Both the position numbers and the translations under genes were made by a program. Shown here one piece after another: positions 37,300-46,978 of a DNA stretch of 64,000 nt. The stretch covers positions 434,001 through 498,000 of the forward strand of contig CANNCO010000001.1 of assembly GCA_947503175.1 (NCBI GenBank), written 5' to 3'. Positions within the stretch are counted from its first letter, which is position 1. The number at the start of each line of letters is the position of its first letter. The stretch comes from an uncultured Paracoccaceae bacterium. GTDB taxonomy: Bacteria; Pseudomonadota; Alphaproteobacteria; Rhodobacterales; Rhodobacteraceae. Below the pieces are notes generated by a model. The model worked only from the letters and a program-made list of their open reading frames with translations, ran no database searches and had not been told where the DNA came from.

Positions 37300-38155
37300 A
37301 CGCGTCGAGATCTTCGAGGTCGGTCCCCGGGATGGGCTTCAGAACGAGGACCGGCTGATCCCGGCGGCGGAGAAGATTGCGCTGATCGATCTGCTGAGCG
37401 GGGCCGGGTTTCGGCGGATCGAGGTGGCGAGTTTCGTGAGCCCGAAATGGGTGCCGCAGATGGCAGACGGGGCCGAGGTGCTGGCTGGGATCACGCGGGC
37501 CGATGGCGTATCCTATGCGGCGCTGACGCCGAATATGCGCGGGTTCGAGCGGGCGATGGAGGCCCGCGCGGACGAGATCGCGATATTCGCAAGCGCGTCG
37601 GAGGGGTTCAGCCGCGCGAACCTAAATTGTTCGATTTCGGAAAGTCTGGAGCGGTTCGAGGCGGTCACGGAGGCGGCGAAGGCGGCAAATGTGAAAACGC
37701 GGGGATACGTCTCTTGCGTCACGGATTGCCCCTATGACGGGCCTGTGGCGCCGGATCAGGTGGCGCGGGTCGCTGCGGCGCTGTTCGCGATGGGGTGTTA
37801 CGAGATTTCGCTGGGCGATACGATCGGGCGGGGTGTGCCGGAGACGGTGACGGCGATGCTGGGTGCGGTTTCGGGTGAAATCCCCTTGGGGCAACTGGCC
37901 GGGCATTTCCATGATACCCGGGGGCGTGCCCTGGAGAACGTCGAAGCGTCGCTGGATGCCGGTCTTCGCGTGTTCGATGCGGCGGTGGGCGGTCTTGGCG
38001 GATGTCCGTTTGCGCCGGGGGCGGTGGGGAATGTGGCGACTGAAGCCGTTGCGGAGCGGCTGGACGCGCTGGGATATGAGACGGGGCTGGACCGCCGTGT
38101 CTTGGCGGAAGCCGCGGAGATGGCGCGGGCGATGCGGGAAGGAACGGGCGGATGA
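37292..38155 (+). CDS. mvaB: hydroxymethylglutaryl-CoA lyase
   Basis: Cleaves HMG-CoA to acetyl-CoA and acetoacetate, the last step of leucine breakdown. It has 287 residues. The start VEIFEVGPRDGLQNE has the TIM-barrel DRE-type (here GPRDGLQ) motif, HFHDTRGRALEN near residue 205 carries metal-binding His residues, and GGLGGCPFAPGAVGN near residue 233 is the lyase signature with the catalytic Cys. The ATG at 37292 overlaps the GST gene by eight bases and replaces an earlier in-frame start at 37265 that would lie inside GST. Also known as liuE/hmgL. Confidence 0.94.
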   Translation: MGERVEIFEVGPRDGLQNEDRLIPAAEKIALIDLLSGAGFRRIEVASFVSPKWVPQMADGAEVLAGITRADGVSYAALTPNMRGFERAMEARADEIAIFASASEGFSRANLNCSISESLERFEAVTEAAKAANVKTRGYVSCVTDCPYDGPVAPDQVARVAAALFAMGCYEISLGDTIGRGVPETVTAMLGAVSGEIPLGQLAGHFHDTRGRALENVEASLDAGLRVFDAAVGGLGGCPFAPGAVGNVATEAVAERLDALGYETGLDRRVLAEAAEMARAMREGTGG

Positions 38156-38937
38156 CCGATGCACTGGTTTCGATCGAGACGGATGCGCGTGGTGTTGCGA
38201 CACTGAAGCTGAACCGGCCCGAGAAGCACAATGCATTGTCGGGAGAGATGATCGACCAGTTGCATTACGCGGCACGGGCGTTGGCGGCGGATGATGCGGT
38301 GCGGGTTGTGGTTCTCGCAGCCGAGGGGCGGAGTTTCTGCGCCGGCGGCGATCTGCGGTGGATGGAGGCGCAGATCAACGCCGATGGCGCGACGCGGGCG
38401 GCGGAGGCGCGAAAGCTTGCGGATATGCTTGAGGCTTTGAATGCGTTGTCGAAACCGCTGATCGGGCGGGTTCATGGCAATGCGTTCGGCGGGGGCGTGG
38501 GTATGGCCTGTGTTTGCGATGTGGCCATAGGTGCGTCAGGTGCGAAGTTCGGCCTGACCGAGACGAAACTGGGCCTGATCCCGGCCACGATCGGCCCCCA
38601 TGTGGTTGCGCGGATGGGCGAGGCGCGGGCACGTCGGGTATTCATGTCGTCGCGACTGTTCGATGCCCGCGAGGCGGTCGAGCTGGGAATGCTGGCGCGC
38701 GCCGTGGCGCCGGACGATCTGGACGCGGCAGTCGAGGCGGAAGTGTCCCCCTATCTGGCCTGTGCGCCCGGGGCGGTGGCCGAGGCCAAGGCGCTGGTGC
38801 GGATGCTTGGCGGTTCGGTCACCCAAGAGAATCGCGACGCGAGCATCGATGCGCTTGTGCGGCGCTGGGAGAGCCCGGAGGCCGGTGAAGGCGTTGCGGC
38901 GTTTTTCGAGAAGCGCAGACCGGATTGGGCCGGGTAA
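38152..38937 (+). CDS. liuC: enoyl-CoA hydratase, probable methylglutaconyl-CoA hydratase
   Basis: A 261-residue crotonase-fold hydratase. RPEKHNALSGEMI near residue 22, GRSFCAGGDLRWM near residues 61-73 and GNAFGGGVGMACVCD near residues 108-122 form the CoA site and oxyanion hole; the catalytic Glu positions follow in LTETKLGLIPATI. Its place at the end of the leucine operon makes hydration of 3-methylglutaconyl-CoA to HMG-CoA the likely reaction. The start overlaps the lyase stop (ATGA). No clear terminator was found in the 247 bp after it. Confidence 0.9.
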   Translation: MTDALVSIETDARGVATLKLNRPEKHNALSGEMIDQLHYAARALAADDAVRVVVLAAEGRSFCAGGDLRWMEAQINADGATRAAEARKLADMLEALNALSKPLIGRVHGNAFGGGVGMACVCDVAIGASGAKFGLTETKLGLIPATIGPHVVARMGEARARRVFMSSRLFDAREAVELGMLARAVAPDDLDAAVEAEVSPYLACAPGAVAEAKALVRMLGGSVTQENRDASIDALVRRWESPEAGEGVAAFFEKRRPDWAG

Positions 38938-39184
38938 CGGGCAGATCTGTCGTGGGATAGGGGTGCAGCCCCGGGGCGCCGCAGATGTCCATTTCGTTCC
39001 GAACGGTCACCCTGAGAACGGATCGGTAGTCAAAGAGCCTGGGCGCACCATTTGGATGACCGTTTGTGAGCATGGCGTGCCGAATGCCGCGTTGCCGTCA
39101 AATGGCCGTTTCGGCTTTGCATCCACGTCTTTGCTGCATGCCGTTCAGCGGTAGGAAACCTGCCGGGACGAATGCCTGATATCG

Positions 39185-39829
39185 TCAACCTCTGAGCCGC
39201 GGCAGAAGGCGCGGGGTACGGCTGGCGTAAGCCTCCCATTCAGCGCCAAACTGATCGGCCATCATCCGCTCTTCGGGTCCAACACGGATGGCATAGAGGA
39301 GCGTAAAGACCGCAAACCCCGCCGGGCCGGCCAGCCAGTTGGTCAACAAAAGCGCGTGGGCGATCGTGATCAGAAAGATGGCGGTGTACATCGGATGACG
39401 CATCCGGCTGTAGATACCCCTCGTCACCAGAGCGTGGCCCTCGCGCAACTCCAGATGGGCCGACCAGAACGAGCCGAGGTCGGCGTGGGAACGCCAAAAC
39501 ACGTAGAGACCCGCAAGCGCCGATACACCCGCCAGGAAGAACTGGCCGGGAAAAGCCGAATAGGCGGCAAAGTCGAATAACGGCGTTGCCAATGCAATGA
39601 GCGGTACGAATATCATGCAGATGCCGACCACCGCAGCCAGCAACCGCTCTCGTTTCGCATCGCGCTCTTCCTTGACGTTGGGAGGAGCGTTGTCTGTGAG
39701 CCTTATGCGGATTGTGTACCAAGCCGTCATGAACGCGATGAGGGGTAGGGTGGCATAGGGAGCGTCGCGCCACAGGGCAAGGCCGGTGACCGCTGCCAGA
39801 ATGGCATATGGGATCAGTCTGCCAATCAT
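39185..39829 (-). CDS. isoprenylcysteine carboxyl methyltransferase-like membrane protein (longer form)
   Basis: A 214-residue membrane protein with about five hydrophobic segments. The C-terminal half has the Ste14/ICMT-like signature: LREGHALVTRGIYSRMRHPMY in part, with the RHPMY motif near residue 142, and GPEERMMADQFGAEWEAY near residue 185. A SAM-dependent methyl transfer is expected; the substrate is unknown. A minus-strand promoter with a Fur-like box lies 58-86 bp upstream, suggesting iron control. It shares its superfamily with the gene at 6789-7238 but is not an obvious close copy. Confidence 0.85.
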   Translation of the reverse strand: MIGRLIPYAILAAVTGLALWRDAPYATLPLIAFMTAWYTIRIRLTDNAPPNVKEERDAKRERLLAAVVGICMIFVPLIALATPLFDFAAYSAFPGQFFLAGVSALAGLYVFWRSHADLGSFWSAHLELREGHALVTRGIYSRMRHPMYTAIFLITIAHALLLTNWLAGPAGFAVFTLLYAIRVGPEERMMADQFGAEWEAYASRTPRLLPRLRG

Positions 39830-40310
39830 GTTCTTCCTCGTCAGTGCTTTGGGAAATGCTGGCGGGAGACTGGCTGGCTGAGCGTTAGGATAACCTATTT
39901 GAGAATCATTCTCAACAACATCGACTTTGGCACTGATAGTCTTATGTAAGAGGTGTGCGTATGGGTTCGGAAAGGAGATGCTGCCGTTCGAGCGACTGCA
40001 GCGGATACCGTCTTTGTCCGGCGGAGCCGCCTGTCACTTCAATGCGGACTGACTGACGGTGCGATCCGTCCTGATTGTGCCGGTTTCGCGAGTTCATTTC
40101 GTTCATGGGGTTGATCTGATCAAGATGCGTAATGTCCAGACATATGCCGGTCCGACGACCGATCGCGTCGGTGCGTTACGCTGCGCCCAGAGCTCTCCTC
40201 CGGTCCGATTCCATGCCGCAGTTGCATTGACCCTTAGGGGGCGCGGGCGTAAGCATGTGCGAACCGAAGAAAAGAGGCGTGAAAAGACCTCTGCCGAAGG
40301 AGCCTGAAAC
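39830..40310. other. 481-bp divergent intergenic region before nuoA
   Basis: It holds the minus-strand promoter and Fur-like box at 39887-39915 and, presumably, the nuo promoter. TTGACC at 40227-40232 with TAAGCA 17 nt later (40250-40255) is the best candidate, but its -10 is weak. No tRNA-like structure was recognised. An 82-codon plus-strand frame at 40059-40307 has no signal or domain and is not taken as a gene. Confidence 0.6.
39887..39915 (-). promoter_or_regulatory. minus-strand promoter overlapped by a Fur-like 17-bp palindrome
   Basis: On the plus strand TTGAGAATCATTCTCAA (39899-39915) is a perfect inverted repeat around one base, with the 7-1-7 layout of Fur boxes. Read on the minus strand it contains TTGAGA, followed after 17 nt by TATCCT (39887-39892), a good sigma-70 pair for the methyltransferase gene starting at 39829. 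Binding would cover the -35. Confidence 0.6.
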
Positions 40311-41191
<881 letters not shown>

Positions 41192-41206
41192 AAAAGGGGA
41201 CATCCC

Positions 41207-41818
41207 ATGTCCGAAGCCCTGAACGATCTTGGCACGCATATCGAAGCCAAGCGCCCGGATTGCGTGCTGAGCTGGGAGATTGCGAATGACGAGTTGACGA
41301 TGCAGATCACCGCGTCGTCCTTTGTCAGCTTCTGCGAGTTCCTGAAATCCGACCGGAATTGCCGGTTCTCGACGCTCATCGATATCACCGCGGTGGATTA
41401 CCCCGAGCGCGAGGCACGATTCGAGATCGTCTATCATTTTCTGAGCATGTACCAGAACCAGCGGATCCGCCTGAAGCTGGCGGTGCGCGAAGAGGATATG
41501 GTGCCCTCGATCATCTCGGTTCATCCCAGTGCGAACTGGTTCGAGCGGGAAGTGTTCGACATGTTCGGGCTGTTGTTCTCGGGCCATCCGGACCTGCGGC
41601 GAATCCTGACGGATTACGGGTTTCGCGGGCATCCGTTGCGCAAGGACTTTCCGACCACGGGCTATACCGAAGTCCGTTACGACGAGGCGCAGAAGCGCGT
41701 GGTCTATGAACCCGTAAGCCTTGTGCAGGAATACCGGCAGTTCGATTTCATGAGCCCGTGGGAAGGTGCGGAATACGTTCTGCCGGGCGATGACAAAGCG
41801 GAAGAGAAGGCGGGCTGA
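41207..41818 (+). CDS. nuoC: NADH-quinone oxidoreductase subunit C
   Basis: The 203-residue 30-kDa-type subunit of the complex I Q module, separate from NuoD here (fused in E. coli). [21 protein letters not shown] near residues 105-125 and the [19 protein letters not shown] region that follows are its hallmark. Its stop shares a base with the start of a 59-aa gene. Confidence 0.96.
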   Translation: MSEALNDLGTHIEAKRPDCVLSWEIANDELTMQITASSFVSFCEFLKSDRNCRFSTLIDITAVDYPEREARFEIVYHFLSMYQNQRIRLKLAVREEDMVPSIISVHPSANWFEREVFDMFGLLFSGHPDLRRILTDYGFRGHPLRKDFPTTGYTEVRYDEAQKRVVYEPVSLVQEYRQFDFMSPWEGAEYVLPGDDKAEEKAG

Positions 41819-41997
41819 TGGGCAGTGGCGGACTTATCGGGTACCTGATCGCGGGCATCGTGATGGCCTATCCGTTTTCGCGCATTCTGCCGCGCGTTGG
41901 TCTGAACCCGTGGTTCTCACTTGTCTGTTTCATTCCCGTCGGCGCGCTGATCCTGTTATGGGTCGTGGCGTTTCGGGACTGGGAACCGCGAAGGTGA
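41818..41997 (+). CDS. small membrane protein (59 aa) between nuoC and the sulfotransferase
   Basis: ATG overlaps the last base of the nuoC stop (TGATG), and the TGA stop overlaps the GTG of the next gene (GTGA), so it is coupled at both ends. The protein [20 protein letters not shown] continues into a polar turn with Pro and Arg, then a second hydrophobic stretch (WFSLVCFIPVGALILLWVVAF), ending DWEPRR. Two short membrane helices in a hairpin are predicted. No family is recognised. The overlapping start and stop and the lack of rare codons argue that it is real. Confidence 0.7.
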   Translation: MGSGGLIGYLIAGIVMAYPFSRILPRVGLNPWFSLVCFIPVGALILLWVVAFRDWEPRR

Positions 41998-42818
41998 GTG
42001 CGCCGCGCATTCTGTTCGGCCTTGGTGCCACGAAGGCGGGTACGTCCTGGCTGCATCAATGGTTGTCGGGGCATCCGGAGTGCCATTTCCGCACCGTGAA
42101 AGAGCTGCATTACTTTGACGCGCTGGATGAGGATCGTGTGGACCGGCGCATTTCGGAGCTTCGGTCTGAAAAGTCGCGTGCCCGGTCGGAGATACGGCAG
42201 CGGGATATCGATGCGGCGATCGATCTGTTGGGTCAGGGAGAGTCGGCCGAGCGTTATCTGAGTTATCTGGATGCGGGGCAGGGCGCGTCGGTGGTGGGCG
42301 ATATTACCCCGGCCTACGGGCTTTTGCCGGTGGACCGGCTGCGGGCGATGGCGGCGCTGGGCGAGACCCGGTTTCTGTATATCCTGCGCGACCCCGTTGC
42401 GCGGCTCTGGAGCCATGTGCGGATGATTGCCGGCCGGCGCGAGCCATCGGGCAATGTCACGTCCGAACGCGCGGGGCGTATACTTAAGCGGGTCTTGCGT
42501 GGTGAGGAAGATCACATCGCCCGGCGCGGCGATTATGCCGGTGTGATCGGGCGGATGCGCGAGGCCGTGCCCGAGGCGCGGCGGCTTGTCGTGTTCTTCG
42601 ACGATCTGTTCGCGGGCGATGCGGCCCAGCGGATCTGTGAGTTCCTGGGAATCGCGCCGCACCCGGTGCTGGCGCGGGTGGTTCATGGCGGTCAGTCCTT
42701 GGAAATGACCGCGGATCAGGCGCGGGCGGCACGGGCCTTTCTGAGCGATCAATATACATTCGTGGAACACGTAATGGGCCATCTGCCCGATGCGTGGATG
42801 CGCGACGAGAGAGTGTGA
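41994..42818 (+). CDS. sulfotransferase family protein inside the nuo operon
   Basis: A 274-residue PAPS-dependent sulfotransferase-like protein. The 5'-phosphosulfate loop [14 protein letters not shown] is near residues 9-22, and the 3'-phosphate motif [16 protein letters not shown] is near residues 128-143. The catalytic base may be the His in [10 protein letters not shown] near residue 38. The GTG at 41994 overlaps the stop of the 59-aa gene; the frame is open further upstream but would run through nuoC. It ends one base before nuoD. The acceptor is unknown; its fixed place between nuoC and nuoD is the only clue. Confidence 0.85.
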   Translation: MSAPRILFGLGATKAGTSWLHQWLSGHPECHFRTVKELHYFDALDEDRVDRRISELRSEKSRARSEIRQRDIDAAIDLLGQGESAERYLSYLDAGQGASVVGDITPAYGLLPVDRLRAMAALGETRFLYILRDPVARLWSHVRMIAGRREPSGNVTSERAGRILKRVLRGEEDHIARRGDYAGVIGRMREAVPEARRLVVFFDDLFAGDAAQRICEFLGIAPHPVLARVVHGGQSLEMTADQARAARAFLSDQYTFVEHVMGHLPDAWMRDERV

Positions 42819-42819
42819 G

Positions 42820-44031
42820 ATGATGGACGGCAAATTCGAAGACGCCCGGACGGGCGAACAGAAGATCCGGAATTTCAACATCAATTTCGGGCCGCAGCAC
42901 CCGGCGGCGCATGGCGTGCTGCGTCTGGTGCTGGAGCTGGATGGCGAGATCGTGGAGCGGTGCGACCCGCATATCGGGCTTTTGCATCGTGGCACTGAAA
43001 AGCTTATGGAAAGCCGGACGTACCTGCAGAACCTGCCTTACTTCGACCGGCTGGATTACGTGGCACCGATGAACCAGGAACATGCGTGGTGTCTGGCGAT
43101 CGAGAAGCTGACGGGAGTCGAGGTGCCGCGCCGGGCGTCGCTGATCCGGGTCTTGTATTCCGAGATCGGGCGTATTCTGAACCACCTTCTGAACGTGACC
43201 ACGCAGGCGATGGATGTGGGGGCGCTGACCCCGCCACTATGGGGGTTCGAAGAGCGCGAAAAGCTCATGATCTTTTACGAGCGGGCCTGTGGGGCACGGC
43301 TTCACGCGGCCTATTTCCGGCCCGGCGGCGTACATCAGGACCTGCCGCCAGAGCTGATCGACGATATCGACACATGGGCCGACGATTTCCCGCGGGTTCT
43401 GGCCGATATCGACGGGCTTTTAACCGAGAACCGTGTGTTCAAGCAACGGAACGCCGATATCGGGATCGTCACCGAACAGGATATCCTCGACTGGGGGTTT
43501 TCCGGCGTGATGGTGCGCGGATCGGGACTGGCCTGGGACCTGCGGCGATCGCAGCCCTACGAATGCTACGATGAGTTCGACTTCATGATCCCGGTGGGCA
43601 AGAACGGCGACTGTTATGACCGGTACCTTGTCCGGATGCAGGAGATGCGCGAAAGCCTGAAGATCATCAAGCAGGCCTGTGAGAAGCTGCGTAACGAACC
43701 CGGTGAGGTTCTGGCACGCGGCAAGATCACACCGCCGCCGCGCGCGGAGATGAAAACGTCGATGGAGGCGCTGATCCATCACTTCAAGCTTTACACCGAG
43801 GGCTTCCACGTGCCCGAGGGCGAGATCTATGCCGCCGTCGAGGCGCCGAAGGGCGAGTTCGGCGTGTATCTGGTGGCGGACGGGACGAACAAACCTTATC
43901 GCGCCAAACTGCGCGCGCCGGGGTTCCTGCATCTGCAGGCGATGGACTACGTGGCAGGGGGTCACCAGCTGGCCGATGTGGCGGCGATCATCGGCACAAT
44001 GGACGTGGTTTTTGGGGAGATTGACAGATGA
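42820..44031 (+). CDS. nuoD: NADH-quinone oxidoreductase subunit D
   Basis: The 403-residue 49-kDa-type subunit that forms the quinone pocket with Nuo[15 protein letters not shown] near residues 24-37 and [14 protein letters not shown] near residue 55 carry the quinone-site His; the C-terminus has FGEIDR. The ATG at 42820 follows the sulfotransferase stop by one base; a second ATG follows at once. Its stop overlaps the next gene (ATGA). Confidence 0.97.
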   Translation: MMDGKFEDARTGEQKIRNFNINFGPQHPAAHGVLRLVLELDGEIVERCDPHIGLLHRGTEKLMESRTYLQNLPYFDRLDYVAPMNQEHAWCLAIEKLTGVEVPRRASLIRVLYSEIGRILNHLLNVTTQAMDVGALTPPLWGFEEREKLMIFYERACGARLHAAYFRPGGVHQDLPPELIDDIDTWADDFPRVLADIDGLLTENRVFKQRNADIGIVTEQDILDWGFSGVMVRGSGLAWDLRRSQPYECYDEFDFMIPVGKNGDCYDRYLVRMQEMRESLKIIKQACEKLRNEPGEVLARGKITPPPRAEMKTSMEALIHHFKLYTEGFHVPEGEIYAAVEAPKGEFGVYLVADGTNKPYRAKLRAPGFLHLQAMDYVAGGHQLADVAAIIGTMDVVFGEIDR

Positions 44032-44507
44032 ACCGCTTCACAACGCTTGCCGTTGCCCTTTCGGTGTCCGCCGCGCCTGCGATCGCGGCGGAGGATACCG
44101 ATGCCTTGTGGACGGTTCTGAGCGATCATGGATGCGCCGTCGCGCCCATGGAAGTGGCGGATCTGTTCAGCCCGGAAGGGTTCCGGCCGGAATTCGTGCG
44201 GGATACCCTGGCCGCGCTTTATCTTGACGGTGTCGCATCGGAGGATGCGGAAGGTCGGCTTGGCATCCCACCGACCCTGTGCCCGCCACTTGAGGCGAAG
44301 CCCAGCCCCAAGGCGCGCGTGCTGGCCACGATACGCGCGGATGCCTGCATGACGCCCGAGGCCGAATTGCGCGCCGCGCATGCCGATCTTGACGATGCGC
44401 AGTTCGAAGCGATCTTTGCGCCCCTGGCCGAGGCTGGTGATCTGAGCATTGACGGGGATTTCGTCCGGCTGACTGCGGATGCCTGTTTTGCGGACGAGAG
44501 TCTCTGA
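44028..44507 (+). CDS. exported hypothetical protein between nuoD and nuoE
   Basis: A 159-residue protein beginning [20 protein letters not shown], a signal peptide with a likely AxA cleavage before EDTDALW. The mature part has four cysteines (HGCAV, TLCPP, DACMT, DACFA), which could form two disulfides in the periplasm. It is acidic and helical, with no recognised domain. ATGA overlap with nuoD and a one-base overlap with the next gene tie it to the operon. Confidence 0.72.
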   Translation: MNRFTTLAVALSVSAAPAIAAEDTDALWTVLSDHGCAVAPMEVADLFSPEGFRPEFVRDTLAALYLDGVASEDAEGRLGIPPTLCPPLEAKPSPKARVLATIRADACMTPEAELRAAHADLDDAQFEAIFAPLAEAGDLSIDGDFVRLTADACFADESL

Positions 44508-44815
44508 TGCGTCGTCTTGCGGCCTTCGCGTTTGCGGCTTTGCTGCCGGTTTCGGCCCATGCGCTGGAGGTGGGCGAGGCCGAGTATGTGTACTCGTCCG
44601 ACCTGCTGGCCGATGGTTTTACCCCGTTTGCCGTCTCCAGTGTCGGACAGGCGATCTACGGGCTGCGGAACGATACCACGCTGTACCTTTGCTTTATCGC
44701 CGATACCGGTGACGCGCAGGCAATGCGCCAAGCCACGTTGCTCGCGGAACTGCGCGGCGAAGATCCTGACAGGACCGTGCCGAACATTCCGGTGGTCTGT
44801 ATTCTTACCCAATAG
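44507..44815 (+). CDS. small exported hypothetical protein before nuoE
   Basis: A 102-residue protein with a signal peptide ([19 protein letters not shown]) and a short mature domain of about 83 residues with two cysteines ([17 protein letters not shown] at the very end). The alternating hydrophobic pattern suggests a small beta-rich fold. No family is recognised. It overlaps the preceding exported-protein gene by one base, and nuoE follows after eight bases. Confidence 0.7.
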   Translation: MRRLAAFAFAALLPVSAHALEVGEAEYVYSSDLLADGFTPFAVSSVGQAIYGLRNDTTLYLCFIADTGDAQAMRQATLLAELRGEDPDRTVPNIPVVCILTQ

Positions 44816-44823
44816 GTCAACCG

Positions 44824-45891
44824 ATGCTCAGACGACTTCATCCCGACCAACCTGACAGTTTTGCCTTTACGCCCGCCAATCAGGCATGGGCGGAGGCGCA
44901 GATGACCAAGTTTCCCGAAGGCCGGCAGGCCAGCGCGATCATTCCGCTTCTGTGGCGCGCGCAGGAGCAGGAGGGCTGGCTGTCGCGGCCTGCGATCGAA
45001 ACCGTCGCGGCGATGCTGGATCTGGCCTATATCCGGGCGCTGGAAGTGGCGACATTCTACTTCATGTTTCAACTGCAGCCCGTTGGTTCTGTTGCGCATA
45101 TTCAGGTCTGCGGCACAACGTCCTGCATGATCTGCGGTGCCGAGGATCTGGTGGCAGTCTGCAAGGACAAGATCGCGAAACAGCCCCATGCGCTGAGCGA
45201 TGACGGCAAGTTTTCGTGGGAGGAGGTCGAGTGTCTGGGGGCGTGTGCCAATGCGCCGATGGCCCAGATCGGCAAGGATTACTACGAGGATCTGACGGCG
45301 CAGAAGCTGGGCTGGATCATCGACGAACTGGCTGCGGGCCGGGTGCCGGAACCGGGGCCGCAGAACGGACGGTTCGCAGCGGAGCCGTTGTCGGGCCTGA
45401 CCGCGCTCAAGGACCACGCGAAGGGGCGGCACGATCACAATGCCTCGGTCGCCCTGGCTTTGGAGATGAACGACACGGTCAAGCGGATTGACGGGACCGA
45501 GGTTCCTTTGACGACCCCGTGGCGCTCTGCCGAGGCCGCGCCGTCGAAGGCGGAAGAGGCTGCTGCAATCGATGCCGCCCGCGCCGACGCCCCGAAGGTG
45601 GCCGATGTGAAGGCCGAACAGATCGCGCGACCCGCCGAAGGGTCGGTCGCACCCGATGCCGATGACCTGACGCTTTTGAAGGGCGTGGGGCCGAAACTCG
45701 CCGAGAAACTCGCCGATGCGGGCGTGACATCCTTCGCCCAGATTGCGGCCTGGACCCCTGCCGAAGTCGCGCGGATGGACGACAAGCTCTCCTTCAAGGG
45801 CCGGATCGACCGGGACGGCTGGGTAGAGCAGGCGAAAATCCTTGCAGATGGGGGAGAGACAGAGTTCTCTCAACGCGCTAAAAGCGAGTAG
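44824..45891 (+). CDS. nuoE: NADH-quinone oxidoreductase subunit E with a C-terminal helix-hairpin-helix extension
   Basis: Residues 1-175 are the 24-kDa-type subunit with the 2Fe-2S ligands in [11 protein letters not shown] near residues 97-107 and LGACANAP near residue 138. The chain is 355 residues against about 165 in E. coli. After a charged linker with Ala, Lys and Glu (about residues 210-280), residues 280-340 form a helix-hairpin-helix-like domain: [20 protein letters not shown], then [16 protein letters not shown] and a [12 protein letters not shown] segment. This looks like COG3743. The same domain recurs in the next gene. It likely sits on the cytoplasmic arm; its role is unknown. 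Confidence 0.93.
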   Translation: MLRRLHPDQPDSFAFTPANQAWAEAQMTKFPEGRQASAIIPLLWRAQEQEGWLSRPAIETVAAMLDLAYIRALEVATFYFMFQLQPVGSVAHIQVCGTTSCMICGAEDLVAVCKDKIAKQPHALSDDGKFSWEEVECLGACANAPMAQIGKDYYEDLTAQKLGWIIDELAAGRVPEPGPQNGRFAAEPLSGLTALKDHAKGRHDHNASVALALEMNDTVKRIDGTEVPLTTPWRSAEAAPSKAEEAAAIDAARADAPKVADVKAEQIARPAEGSVAPDADDLTLLKGVGPKLAEKLADAGVTSFAQIAAWTPAEVARMDDKLSFKGRIDRDGWVEQAKILADGGETEFSQRAKSE

Positions 45892-45933
45892 CGGGCCAAC
45901 TCAGCGCCCGAGACGGACAGGGAGAAGATATTG

Positions 45934-46551
45934 ATGTCGAAGCAAACACAAGGATCGATGCTGCTGGTTGGCGTGCTATCCGGGGGGATAGCTTTCGTCG
46001 CCTTCCTGATGCTTATGGTTGTTGGTGAGATGGCATTTTCGCCGGCGGCTTTCCTTGCCGCGCTTGTCGGGCTTGGGGTCGCGATTTTCCTGTTTCGGGC
46101 GTTTCATTCAGCCCCCGACGCGCCGAAAGCATCTGCTCCGGCCGCACAGCCTGCGGCTGAGCCGGCCGCGGCCGCGCCGGAACCGGTTGCAGCGCCGGAG
46201 CCCGAGCCAGCCCCAGCGCCCGAGCCAGTCCCGGTGCCTGAGCCTGTGGCTGCAACACATTCGACAGAAGGGCCTGCGCGGCTTGACGGCCCGCGCGATG
46301 GCGGTGCCGACGATCTGAAGAAGATCAAGGGCGTGGGGCCCAAGCTTGAGGCCATGCTTCACCGGATGGGGTTCTATCATTACGAGCAGGTCGCCTCGTG
46401 GACACCGGAGGAAGTGGAGTGGGTCGACGAAAACCTTGAGGGCTTCAAGGGCCGCGTCAGCCGCGATGACTGGGTCAGCCAGGCGGCGACACTGGCGGCG
46501 GGCGGCGAAACCGAGTTCTCGCAGAAGGTCGACAAGGGAGATGTCTACTAG
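45934..46551 (+). CDS. membrane-anchored helix-hairpin-helix protein, partner-like copy of the NuoE tail
   Basis: A 205-residue protein: two hydrophobic segments (SMLLVGVLSGGIAFVAFLML and FLAALVGLGVAIFLF, residues about 8-60), a Pro/Ala/Glu-rich linker with EPVAAPEPEPAPAPEPVP repeats (about 65-110), then the same helix-hairpin-helix domain as the NuoE tail: DLKKIKGVGPKLEAMLHRMG, VASWTPEEVEWVDENL, GRVSRDDWVSQA and GGETEFSQK. The shared GGETEFSQ ending shows common descent. ATG at 45934 is used; a TTG precedes it. It could tether to the membrane whatever the domain binds. Confidence 0.8.
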   Translation: MSKQTQGSMLLVGVLSGGIAFVAFLMLMVVGEMAFSPAAFLAALVGLGVAIFLFRAFHSAPDAPKASAPAAQPAAEPAAAAPEPVAAPEPEPAPAPEPVPVPEPVAATHSTEGPARLDGPRDGGADDLKKIKGVGPKLEAMLHRMGFYHYEQVASWTPEEVEWVDENLEGFKGRVSRDDWVSQAATLAAGGETEFSQKVDKGDVY

Positions 46552-46562
46552 TGCGTTGAAAT

Positions 46563-46590
46563 GGCCCGACCGCTCGCCGGGGTCGGGGCC
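46563..46590 (+). promoter_or_regulatory. GC-rich hairpin inside the nuo operon
   Basis: GGCCCGACC (46563-46571) can pair with GGTCGGGGCC (46581-46590) with one bulged base. No T-tract follows, so it is more likely an RNA stability or attenuation element than a terminator. It lies 12 bp after the helix-hairpin-helix gene. A 32-codon frame at 46561-46659 spans it but has no supporting feature. Confidence 0.4.
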
Positions 46591-46668
46591 TTGAACGTTA
46601 TGACGGAAGGGAACCGTCAGGAAGAGAGCGCCAGACCGGAAGACCGGCACGGCGGATAACGTGTGGAG

Positions 46669-46684
46669 ACGGCCCCGGGGCCGT
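46669..46684. repeat. 16-bp perfect palindrome inside the nuo operon
   Basis: ACGGCCCCGGGGCCGT is self-complementary over its full length. It lies in the 183-bp gap before the DUF5337-like gene, the longest of the few gaps inside the operon (the gap before nuoG is only partly covered by a doubtful gene). Confidence 0.45.
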
Positions 46685-46734
46685 AGACCGAGAAAACCGC
46701 ATCGGGACCGATGCGCAGGAAGACGGGTATCGCG

Positions 46735-46959
46735 ATGTCGATGAATCCAGACGAAGAACGCCAGCTGGCCCGTCAGGCCCGGCTGGTTGCGGTTGTGTTT
46801 GCGCTCACCATGATCTTCTGGATGGCGGCCCAGTGGCTGGGTGGTCAGTTGGGCTGGGAGGCGCGATACGTGTTCCTGTTCGACATGATTGCGCTTGCCG
46901 GGTTCCTGTGGGGGCTGTTCGTCACCTGGCAGATCTGGCGAAAGCGCCGTAACGACTGA
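46735..46959 (+). CDS. DUF5337-like small membrane protein before nuoF
   Basis: A 74-residue protein. A charged N-terminus ([15 protein letters not shown]) is followed by two membrane helices ([20 protein letters not shown] and [21 protein letters not shown]) and a basic tail KRRND. It resembles the DUF5337 proteins seen in Rhodobacteraceae nuo operons; this is recalled from family knowledge and was not searched. ATG at 46735 is used, with a second at 46741. nuoF begins 19 bp later. Confidence 0.72.
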   Translation: MSMNPDEERQLARQARLVAVVFALTMIFWMAAQWLGGQLGWEARYVFLFDMIALAGFLWGLFVTWQIWRKRRND

Positions 46960-46978
46960 TATTTTTGGGAAAAGCCGA

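Noticed and set aside
38938-39184. Search for a terminator or RNA gene after the leucine operon
   Set aside because: Some GC-rich inverted segments occur, but none has a clean stem with a T-tract, and no tRNA-like fold was seen.
40111-40123. TTGATCTGATCAA resembling an FNR/FnrL box upstream of nuoA
   Set aside because: The half-sites are right, but the spacer is three bases and not the four of the FNR consensus, so it is not reported as a site.
40059-40307. 82-codon plus-strand frame ahead of nuoA
   Set aside because: It is polar and basic, with no signal or domain, and lies over the likely nuo promoter region.
46561-46659. 32-codon frame with ATG at 46561 in the gap before nuoF
   Set aside because: It has no ribosome binding site or hydrophobic segment and coincides with a GC hairpin. 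It is much less convincing than the 59-aa and 35-aa genes.
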